Below, piece by piece: positions 10,501 to 20,922 of a stretch of DNA of 64,000 nucleotides (positions are counted from its first letter, which is position 1; each line of letters starts with the position of its first letter). Location of the stretch: contig NC_091099.1 in the NCBI RefSeq assembly GCF_024713975.1, positions 11,823,501-11,887,500 on the forward strand. The letters are read 5' to 3'. Position numbers and translations under genes: made by a program. The notes beneath the pieces are model-generated. The model was given only the letters and a program-made list of their open reading frames with translations, had not been told where the DNA came from and did no database searches. Source of the stretch: Paralichthys olivaceus. Its lineage: Eukaryota > Chordata > Actinopteri > Pleuronectiformes > Paralichthyidae.

Positions 10501-12438
10501 GTCTCTTGGGTTGTCTGTGGTGGGCACATCACGCCCCAGGGTTCTTTTTCCGATGAGTGGTTTTTTTTTCTCCCGCCACCTACATCTGCTCGCTGGGTGC
10601 GGCTGCTGCTTCCCTGAGGCTGAGATGCTGAGGTCAGTTGAACAGAGCTGCTTTGATTTACTTTGGCTCCAAGCTGCTGAAGTTTGTATTCTTCACTACA
10701 GGTTGACGGCTGGTGATCTTTAACATCCAGTACAGACAGCGCCAGTGCAAGTTCCAGGTCATCATTTTCTGTCTGCAATTAAATTAGAACAACCCATTAT
10801 TATTACCACCGACTGTTGACAGCTTAGTTGAGGAGACAGATATCATGAGCACTGGTTGCAATTACAGGTGAAGATAATTCAAGCATAACAATTGTAAGAA
10901 TGCACGTATTTGTTTTTAGCCACATCAATATGTGAACATGAAAAAAACCTATGCAGAAACGTGGCTTCAAAATTTAACTGAGTTTAGACTTTTGCAATAG
11001 ATAGGTTATTAGATATTGTTTGGTGTTTTAAGGCCCTCCACAATGCTCCAAAGGTTTTCTTTCTTATTTGACCAGATTAGACGTGTTGTTGCCATTCAGT
11101 TGGTGATAGATTTATAATGTAAGATGGATGGTATACTACTACAATTTTTTTAATGTTTATTTTAGCAACACGTTGTATTTTAGACCTCACTTTTCTTCAC
11201 AGTGCTCTGCTGTAGAGGTGTGATCAGAAACTGAAAACAGGTCCTAGTGTAGGAGTGATTATGAAAGGTAACTTTATAAACACGTGTTTATAATAAAAGG
11301 ATTGGCTTCATATTTTGATTGTATTTGTTTGTTTGGTTGATTGACCTTCATTATATTACATTGAGTTTAACTGTTAGCTGTTAGCCAGTGTGTACATAAA
11401 GCGAGAGCTGCGTGGATAGCCTTAGCAAGAACTACCAAGCTAACTTTTTATACTATTCGATAATTACACAAATTGCATGTTACATTATCGCATATGTTAT
11501 TACATACGCTGTTGGTGTTAGAAAATAAGTTTTAAAAGCCTAATAGCTTGAGCCCAAACCCTTGACTTTTGTCTCACTTGAAAACTAAACATGTCAACAT
11601 TGGGTTAGCCGCTGCTAGCACAGCAGCTAACGGCTAACACGAGCTTTCCTGGCTCTGCGGGAACAGGAGGAAAGAACCGTGGAGGAGAGAGTGTTGTGTT
11701 TCTCAGAGGAGAAACTAATGGCTGAATATTCAGTGTAAGAAGCAGTGACATTTCACGTGTGTCCAGTAAGATGTGTGTGTCCACATGTGTCCGTTCTGCC
11801 AAAGTAAAGGTGAGTTAATTCCACCCACTTACCTGGTGGCTAACACGTTAGCCATGACAGTTTCCCCTTCAAGCTGAGTTTGTTTAGATTTTTCATGTAG
11901 TGGTCAACATCACTGAATTTAGCTCGAATTAAAAAGTGAAATAAAGTGATCAGCTGCCATACTTATAATAACAACACAAAGTACAACACATTACAGAACA
12001 TGGATTGTTCACCGCTCTCACTTTAGGATTATTTTTAACAACCTTTATTGTCATTATCTTCTTTTCAGAATATACAATATTATATTCCTAAACATAATCT
12101 ATACACATTATATCTTATCTGTGTGTGTGTGTTGTGTACTTCTCAACCCATGTAATAAATTATTGAGGCACAAGACAGTAGTATATCATCGACAAACACT
12201 GACTGACCTTAGAGAAATATTCCAGGTAGATGGAGGTGAGTCTGCAGTGCAGGGATCTGTTGGCCGAGGACAGGGGCTGGATGAGGGACTGGAACTGTGT
12301 GTGGGTCTCCTGCTGCCCCAGGACGGACACACACATCGCAAAGAAACCCTCTGGATCCTCTCGACCCACCAGCACTTCTCTCAACAACTGTCTCACCAAG
12401 GCTTTGCTGTCCTCTGCACCAGCCGCTGAAGGAGGCAT
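7524..12438 (-). CDS. Plant-like cryptochrome/photolyase-family flavoprotein with a UIM-like motif
   Basis: Exons (transcript order): 12438-12208, 10772-10094, 9981-9670, 9565-9393, 9292-9208, 9056-8824, 8705-8511, 8407-8182, 8068-7524; 892 aa, every junction in phase. Residues 1-77 are a helical segment of unknown type. Residues 79-93 (ENDDLELALALSVLD) match a ubiquitin-interacting motif. Residues 223-235 are Lys/Arg-rich, a possible nuclear signal. The photolyase fold starts near 252 (VLLWFRRDLRLCDNPAL); the FAD region has TSSLSPYLHFG (510-520) and WQRGRTGFPLVDA. Trp575, Trp628 and Trp651 keep the 53- and 23-residue spacing of the classical electron-transfer triad. Asp647 sits four residues before Trp651, where plant cryptochromes have Asp and most photolyases Asn. 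Exon 9 adds a tail of about 155 aa. Light sensing or signalling is plausible; DNA repair is not shown. Intron 1 (10773-12207) holds nothing recognisable. Confidence 0.9.
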
Positions 12439-15400
12439 CTTCAAGTACAAGGTGACGATATATCTTGTAAAAAACGTGACTTCTGATCGTGTAACACAGT
12501 CAAAGGCTCTTGCACGCACCCCCTCTCCACCGGTTACCAAACAACAGCTGATTTCGAGTTACACAAGCCATGTGTGTTTTTTTTGTAACCTGCAGAAACG
12601 AGGGGTTGTAATGGGTTCGTATGACCAGTAGGGGGCGTACAAGTCTAATGAATAAGAGTCACAATATGTAGGGAGGATAAACTCCATTGGTGCTTGGCAT
12701 GAGAGTAACAGTTGCTTCAATGTTATTATTTTTAATATCAAGGTAGAGAGAAATATCTGTCTGTTGCTCAATTGGACCTAATGTAAACATGGCTGGGCGA
12801 TTTCTTCCTCAAAATAACCACTTGAATATGGTCTTTTTCAAGTGCACCCTGTGAGACTGAAAAACAAGGAGACGGTGAACCCAGCTGTACATTTTCAGTC
12901 ATGGTCTGCATTCACATTATAGGCTTTTTTCAATGAGACCATACATATATTTCTGAATGTATGTAGCAGGGAACAGTGGTTTCTGACACTTTTGGGTCAA
13001 ACTCTTATCACGCTTTGTGTGGTTGAGCTCATCCTATGATATTGTATTACAGACTTCACGCCAAGTCTTATTTTGTTCGTGCCAAAAGAAATATACAAGT
13101 ATTTATCTAAAATGTGACTACATGTACAAGAACACGCCGTCTCAATTATTCAGGCTTTTATGCGAGAAGCCAAGTGTATGAAGGGAAGATGTGTTGAGAG
13201 CTGTGGTATATGGAGGGAGAGAGAGATTGAGAGAGAGAGAGGAAGAATCAATAGTGTTTAGACAGAGAAGTGGAGTCTAAGTGTGTGATCAATAGAGAGC
13301 AGAGAGGAGAGATTAGCTGCTTTTCTCTCTCAAACTAACACTGACAAATTGGTGAATTGGTGTATCGGCCCTTGGGCTAAACGGATTGACCTGCTGTTTC
13401 CATGTTCTACCGTGTACTGTCAATAAAGATCTGTGTTCGTTGTGGCTCTCAATGAAGAGAGTGAATGAAGCACAAGAAGACAGCAAAAAAGGGGAAATGT
13501 GAGGGAGCGAAATGGAAATGTGGAGAGGGTGAAAAATCAAAGTGCAGCTCAGGTGCCCATGTTGCCTCGATCCTCACAAAATGTCCACACCTCTGTCTCG
13601 TTATCACAACCGTGCACTCACGTGTGCATCCTTTTGCACACTGTTATAAAACCATAATAACGTCTCCAGGAAAATTAATGGAAAGACAGATTAAAAACTA
13701 AGTGAGGAGAAACGGGCCACTGGTGTAGCTATTTGCAACTCATAAATCATTCTGACACACCCACACGCTTGTAGACACATGCATAGACACAAACACACAC
13801 GCACACATGCACACATACTGTAATTAACCACAGGCTATTTACTCTCTCCTGCTGTAAATTAGACATGCAGACACAGTTATTACATTAGGGGGATCTGCCA
13901 TGCAGAATACTAACAGGAGGAGGAGGGGGACATGCGTACGCACAACAACTCGCCCAAATATACAAACATAAACACACACACACACACACATACACGTACA
14001 CAAGAAAGAGGGTTTGGAAGAATCATAGACTGACGGGAGTGAAAATGAAGCTGCAGCACAGAGAATAGGGGCCCCCAGCTCTTTGTTCCCTGCTGCATTT
14101 CATTATCTGAAACGCCAGCCAACACACACCACACACACGTATACACACACATACACACACACACACACAGAACGCACCTCCCCCTTCCCTAAAGCTGTCT
14201 GCCTCTACTCCATGCACACAGCACAAAAAGAGAGGAAAATAGAGATACTGCGTCAGTGCCATTCACTGGCATCTGGACTCAGTCATGACAAGTATGTCTG
14301 CATGGTCATCCTGAGCTGATTAGCCGGTCCAGACGTTGCTCTGAATCTGGCAGAAAGCACATGAATTCTATTTTAGGCAGAACAATAGGTGATGAGGACT
14401 TGATTAAAGCAGGTATTGATACTCTGTCTTTGGTGGCTTGTCTCCATTTAGTTCATCTGTAGTTTTTTTCTCCTGGCAGTCCACCTCCTGTTTGTGTGTG
14501 TGTCCTCTGGTTCCCCCTACCTCTCTCACCCCTCTCTGTCCCTCTGTTTTCCCACGGTGATCGATAGCTCATTACAATCATTGACTGCAGCTCATCAGCA
14601 CCTGTTAAGGTCTGAAGAGAAAGAGAGAAGGTGTGTGTGTGTGTCTGAGAGTGTGTGTTGTCTGATGCAAGCCTGTGGATAAATATAAAAGATTGGTCTG
14701 GAATGAGTCATAGTTCAGGTTTGAAATTTGAATGGTTATTTTCTGATTCACATTCATTGCTGCAGGTGTCTAGTTTGTCGCCGCTTTATGGTCCGTGGTC
14801 TTGGGGAACATCTTATTATGCAACTCACGTGGGTACCATGGATTGTTGCTATGGTGATTGCCAAAGGAGCCATAGTATTATAGGTGTTTATCCTCGACAG
14901 GAGCAATGCTACTCGCCATCTATCAGGACACGCTTCAATTTACCACACAGTTTGGACCACACATCAAGATCAACACAGTCATAGAGGAACAAAGGGAAAA
15001 AAACAGTATGCAACACTGTCAGTTGTTCATGTGATTTTGTGGATAGACTGTTCAGTATTCGTATTCCTGGAAGAAAGACCTTGTTCAAACACTCCGCAGT
15101 TGGTTTAATGCGTCACTGCAGGGTTTGTTTTTGGAGAGGACGGGCTGTGAGCGGCAAGAAGCAAACAGAAAAAAAAGAGACTCTGAGAGGATATTAAAAA
15201 CTACAAACCATGGTTAAAGGCAAGAAAAATTGTAAAAAAGGCACAAAAAAAAAAGTGGAACCTCAAGAATTCCTCCATGGATTAATTCACAGGATGTGGT
15301 CTCAGAAAAGAGAAAAATTGCCATAAAAGTGTGACGTTTTAAGGAAAAGGGGATGTAGAGTGAATACAGAGGACTTAAAGGGAACAAGTCTCTCAGCCTA

Positions 15401-15802
15401 TGCATAAATTACACACATCATTTACATATTCATTATGTTTTGTGTACTAATGAGAGTATTTGCTTAATGGCTCCACCACCACTGGCAGCTTTTGTTTGAC
15501 TTGAGAGCTTTTACAGAGGAGAAGAGAAAGAAAAAAACGTGGAAGAAAGGGTCACTTTGGTGAAGAGGGTGAGGTTAATGGTACACAATCGATTTTACTG
15601 ATAATCGGATCAATAGTATTGCTGTATGGTGGATGTGAACAAGCATGCCTGCACAGGGCTCCCAGAAGTGTGAAGTGAAGCACACATGGGGGGTTGGTAA
15701 AAGTTAATTAAAACAATACAAGCTTTCTCCAAACTCAGGGCTCTCTTCATCTTTCTCTCCTGTCTCAGTGGAATAAGTAACTGCTGCAGTAATTACCTAC
15801 AG

Positions 15803-15851
15803 GGCAGTCACTCACACCATCCCTTCAGGTGGGATGGTGTGAGTGACTGCC
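15803..15851. repeat. Perfect 21-bp inverted repeat with 7-base loop
   Basis: Bases 15803-15823 (starting ggcagtcactcacaccat) are the exact reverse complement of 15831-15851, separated by ttcaggt. No mismatch is present, and pairing stops at the edges. It is not obviously a terminator, MITE end or known microRNA: the arms are perfect and the loop is short, unlike most animal pre-miRNAs. The function is unknown. Confidence 0.85.
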
Positions 15852-17399
15852 AGCAATGATTTGCGGTGTGAATCTAAGAAATGAGAAGTTGCATATGAGT
15901 CAATTAAATTAACATTGTGTGTGTGTGTATATATAAACGCATACTGCATTTAATACAACGAAAGATGGTAAATGATTCAGAAAGTGGATGAATGAAGTGA
16001 GAGGAAGAGAGAAGGATGTAAATGTAAAGACAGGGGGAAGGGCAATGGAGGGATGAGCTACAAATGAGAGCGATGGCGTTGGCAGGTTGGCACAGTGCCA
16101 TCCAGTCAGCACTTGAGCGGGGGCGGGCATGGGCATGGGCAAAGGGGCGAGGAGAATAAGAATGGAAGAGGAAGGGAAACAGACCTCCATACTGTTGTCA
16201 TAGTGCCACCTTGGCACATGCAGGATGGCGCGAAACAAACAGCAGAACGGGCAGAGAAAAATGAAGATATAGAAAATATCAGGAGGACAGCGAAGCATGG
16301 AAGTGAGCAAGATGCCAGCAGACAGAGGATGACTCAGATAGATGGACGAAGAGGAGCAGGAAATAATGTTCAAGAGGGAAATTATGAATACTGCAAAAAG
16401 GTGCAACTCTATGAGGAACTTTGATCGAACAAAGAAAAATGACGGCGGAAAATCCTACTGTTTTTCCATTTTCAGACTTTTCTTTCCTTCCATGCCAGTC
16501 TCTGAGCCCAGCGGGCACTGAGCCAGCCTGCAGTCGTGGCGTACGACTAAAAGCGATAAAAGCGGTCAACGTAAAACTGTCTTAGTCGAAGACAAGCAGA
16601 CTCACCTCTGAGGATTTCCCGCGAAACATCGTTTGTTTGCTTTGACAAAGCCAAGAAGAGGTGCCCGGGCAACGGTTGCCAGCGATTCAGTGATGGCATC
16701 TTTTCAGGGGCGGTAAGGGCACAAGGAAAGATGGCACGCTGCCAAGACAACATAACACAGACATTTGTAAACAGAGACCTCCATACGGTGAGCAGAACAT
16801 TTTGCATGCCTTCGCCGTTTTTTTGGCGAGGGCATCCCCTCAAGGGAGACAAGAAACAGAGATGGCACCATGCCAAACGCAAACAAGGAGGAATTCGCAG
16901 GCGCCATCAGAAGCTGTGTAAAAGCGTAGTAAATGTGGACACAAAATAGTTGCAGTTAGTTGCAACCAGAACCACAAATACAGCTGTGATGGAAGTCTGG
17001 AGAAAAAAAAACATTTCGTCAGTGCCAACTCATGCCTGCTCAGTGCCAACTGCTGCACTCGAAGGATGCTGCTGCCCATTACAAAGAACTAAGACGAGGG
17101 ATCGTACCATTACACTATGACGAGGAAGAGGATTAATGAGCAAAATGAATAAAGGATATAGAAGAATAAAAAAGGGGAACCTTGTGCTTAACGATGAACA
17201 GTGGGAGTGTGTGGACAAGGATGATGAAGAGCCTCTTTCCTGCACATGCACACCTGGGATGTTCTTAAAGGGATATCCCCTCAGACTGCTGTGTGTGTGT
17301 TAAGGGAGGGATGTGTTGGCATCATCTCCAGTGTGTCAAGCTGTGTTTCTCTATTGCCAGTCAGGGAGGGTGCTGCAGTCGTCAGGGGCGGGCAACTGT

Positions 17400-17660
17400 C
17401 TGGGCATCTCATCTGCAGCTAATTAACAGCCACACACTAATTCTAACAGCCGATCATAATTAGCGATTTAATCGCTCGTCAACGCTTTTCTCCCCCCTTA
17501 AATTGTGCCTCCTATTTGGACACGTGCGGATAAGCTAAGGAACGTCGGATTCCCCCTCCCCTCCTCCTCGTCCTTCTTTCCTTCATCCTTGGCTCCAGAC
17601 TCCAGTGGGATCTTAATTAAGCTTGGGCTTCATTATGCAAATGGAGTACAATAAACGACA
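17400..17660. promoter_or_regulatory. Candidate enhancer block rich in homeodomain/POU words
   Basis: The block contains ctaattaacagcc, cataattagcgatttaatcg, gatcttaattaagcttggg and cattatgcaaatgg (an octamer-like word). These AT-rich transcription-factor words sit in complex, non-repetitive DNA about 6 kb past the ZFHX stop codon. This fits a conserved non-coding element, but conservation cannot be seen from one sequence. Confidence 0.3.
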
Positions 17661-18064
17661 GCAGAGGTGGAGCTGGATCCAGACTGAAACCGAACGGTGG
17701 GAGGGGAGGCAAGCGGAAAATGAAGAGATGTGGAAGGTTACCGAAATGGTCTATGTTACCATGTTACAATAATTGTATATTGTTGTCACATGCATGTCTT
17801 CAGTGTACAGCTACAACATGGTCTGTGACAACCAACATTTCATGTTCTGATGCTCCATCCCTACTACTACTGGAAAAACTTTTTTGTGATAGCACCGGAT
17901 GCGCAGAATGTCGTCTCTCTCAAAGGAAATTCATAAGGGAATGGCGGGGATGGGGAACCTTTTAATATCACCAGTTGGCCGTTGTCGTGGATACGAAGAA
18001 AGATGGTAGAGATAGGGAGAAAGAAAGGAGGTAGACAGAAACACTGACAGTGGCAACAGCATGG

Positions 18065-18310
18065 CAGCTAATGTCATCTCAGTTTAATCATCGCATGGGA
18101 TCATGGGGTTCATGAAAATTCATTTGCATATCATTAAACTGAGAGAGGTTATTTGGTGCGGGCAGCCAAAATGGGATTGGATGAAGGGAGGAGGAAAAAA
18201 AGGCAAATGGAGGGGCTCGTTATTAAATGCAATGTTTTATAGTCCGCCAGCCGATTCATTTAATTTGGGCGTAATTAAAAAGTGTCAGACTCAATCAATC
18301 ATTCCAACGG
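18065..18310. promoter_or_regulatory. Candidate enhancer block with an inverted pair
   Basis: The sequence holds ctcagtttaatcat at about 18078 and its near-inverse atcattaaactgag at about 18131, flanking tcatttgcatatc, an octamer-like word. Further on come ttcatttaatttgggcgtaattaaaa and tcaatcaatcattcc words. Non-repetitive AT-rich DNA of this type near a homeobox gene suggests a regulatory element. No direct proof is visible. Confidence 0.3.
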
Positions 18311-20699
18311 GGATACTATCAATGTTTCAGTCTGGAAAAAAAGACTAATCAGTGGATATGCGGTCGGACATTGTCCAATAACAATCTAAATGCTTTAGTG
18401 AGGTCGACCAATCCGCTCTTTTTTCTCATTTATCTGAAGGGGTATATCAAAACATCCACTGTGACCTATACAGATGTGTCGAAACATGTCTATCTCTGAC
18501 AGGTGGTGATACCACCCTGTGTTAGTCAATAAGAGGATAGCGCACACTGTCTTTTTGACCTCAGCACTAAGCTGTCACTAGTGTGTATGCAAGTGCGTGC
18601 ATACGGGCATTTCTCATTTGCATAAGTGATGTAATTAGACCGCCCTTTCACATGCAGATCAGTTTGACAACATGGCAATCACTTTAACACACACATACAG
18701 CCATACACGCATAAACTCACACACACACTCACAACAACACACGCTTACTGGCGTGACCACCCCCATATCATGGGGAGTCTGTTGTCTGTGAGCAGAGAGT
18801 GTAAAGATTAACATAATCCAGCTAATAAGTGTGAGTAATATTCACACAGTGACGCGTGGCGTAGACACTGTCCTGCTGATGCGTATTTGTATCTCATTAT
18901 AGATGTAAAGTACCGAAGGGGGGCCAACGGGGACATGCAAGTGAGGATGGGGGATGGTGAGGGGGTCACAAAAAAGTGAGGGCCTGGATGTAAAGAAAGC
19001 CAAAAATGACAAAAAGCAGCAGTATAATCTAATGTTATAGTCTGTAAAGTACAGATATGAAATAAAGACAGAGAATAAAGGGTGTATTGAAAGCAGGATG
19101 CTGGATATTGGACTAGGAAGTCTTTTATGTCTCCACAAAATCAGACAGACACTTTCACAGATTTTTCTGTCCATTTATAGTTCTAAGCAGGCAGAGAGTC
19201 AGATTTTGCAGCAGAATGTAGGAATTATAAATAGAGTGTATTTGCGCTCGCAGGCTAGCTCTGCCACATGATTGATTAGGATGGGCTGACGACCATTAAA
19301 AAGTCATTTAAAAGATGGATAGGGACCACATTTCCAAATAAAAACCACTTTATACCTGATGAAGTGCTGAACAAACTCTCCTTCAAAGACATTTACTGAT
19401 TACTCTCTGTGTATGAGTGAGTGTAGTGTGGGGAGCGTCCGTGCACTGTGTGGAGCTCTGCATCAGCTGTTAAAGATACCCGAGCAATCATCAGGACACA
19501 GCATGGTGATGCTAACATTTATAAAACTGTAGTTAGATACATTTTTATGATTAAAAGAAGAAGAGGCTGGGATTTTATTTGGACGGAGGTGTAATCCATC
19601 TGCATAAACACAAGTAGGCACAGACAGATGCGTCAATGCCACAAACAGGCCTACGCAACACACAGTGATTGAAATGTATCTGATAGCATAGCGTCGCTTG
19701 GACTGAAGCCTTATCCAAAGAAGCAGAGGTGTGTCTAAATGTGCGAATGTATTTCAGCTCTGTCTCTTTAAGTCAGGGCTCCACCACGGCAGCATGCTTT
19801 GGGATTCATGCATAAACATGAGCTGGCCTTTCAGCTCTCTCCTCACATAACCAATCTAAATCTAAATGAGCCCCCACTACAGATACACCAGCAGGCAATG
19901 ACATTACACCCCCCCACAGCCCCAGCCCAACCCCCTACTCTACCCCACTACCCCCAGCGACACATATACACCAGCAGGCAATAATTTCACGCCATCCCTC
20001 AAAGCCCCCCCACCACCTCCTCTCCACGTAGTCACTCATACCCCCTTTTGCCGCAACCCCACCAGCTGCACAGTACTCATTTGATTAAGAGGGGGAGGAC
20101 AGGGAGAAGGAGAAATGGTGGGGGATCACTTTATCAGGATGACTTTCTAAGATGGCTATCATCAGCTATGAAGCTATCTCAAGCGCTCTTCTGTGTTTAC
20201 TTTGCTATTTTCTTTACGTATGTTTTTCATCCCTTTTATTTCAGTATCACAGCAATGGTCCCTGTTGCCATATCTCTCTGTAATGGTTAGGTGAGTGGTT
20301 TTTTGCTGAAGAAATCACAAACAAACAAGATAAAAGTTTTTTTCTTTTCTTGAGGCCCTTAATGATCACACATTCCTGTGTTCATATAACTTTTTTTTGT
20401 CTGGTAGATTTTCTCATGAACCTGTAGAAAGTTCAACACAAAAAAGAACAAAATAATAAAAACTGCTCAACCAACCTATGCTGTGGTCTTTGAAATGTTG
20501 CATATGAAGATCTGCATGTCCTAAATGTGCTGTAGTGTGCAATTTTCCTCCCCTCTCTCCCAGAGTCGTAAAACACATTATCATCATCAGCAGCAGCAGG
20601 AGCAGCAGTGTAATTCATCCAAGGTCGTTAATATTCATCATATCATTTAGTCACAAAGGAAACTCATCTGGCTGAATGTCACAGATGTAATTAATGAAG

Positions 20700-20714
20700 T
20701 GACCCTAGAGGTCA
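20700..20714. promoter_or_regulatory. Candidate nuclear-receptor everted repeat
   Basis: TGACCC-tag-AGGTCA is an everted pair of AGGTCA-like half sites with a three-base spacer. It is preceded by ttaatgaag and gttaatattcatcatatc words, about 3.1 kb past the ZFHX stop codon. It may be a binding site or chance. Confidence 0.25.
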
Positions 20715-20922
20715 CGGCTCCATTCACCAAACGCCTTACGTGTTACACACACACGGTTGCACATCAAAACCTTTCCATCCAGACACGCTACTACCGCATA
20801 TACGACCTGGAATATGAAACACGTTAATAACAGGCAGGCACGCTCACATACCACAACATTCACAAAATGGCTTCTCTCGGTTACACCAAAGGGATGACAC
20901 AAAAGCGTGCACCAAAGCAGAC

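Larger units (their letters stand above)
12439..20922. other. Gene-free 8.5-kb spacer between the cryptochrome and ZFHX genes
   Basis: I find no exon with homology or a coherent splice structure on either strand. The short frames here are broken by CA/TG runs (for example 13,970-13,991 and 14,140-14,170) or purine-rich simple sequence. The part nearest the ZFHX gene (about 15.4-20.7 kb) contains AT-rich, complex blocks with TAATTA, ATTTGCAT and TTAATTAA words, as in developmental enhancers near homeobox genes. Candidate blocks are listed separately. The cryptochrome promoter probably lies in about 12,440-12,700. Confidence 0.5.

Noticed and set aside
11605-11802. Possible extra cryptochrome exon in intron 1
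   Set aside because: Exon 1 (ending 12208) and exon 2 (starting 10772) already join in phase, and this frame has no fitting acceptor and donor pair.
15909-16406. Minus-strand frame of 165 residues, Ser/Leu/Pro-rich
   Set aside because: Antisense of purine-rich simple sequence. There are no domains, no splice context and no family resemblance.
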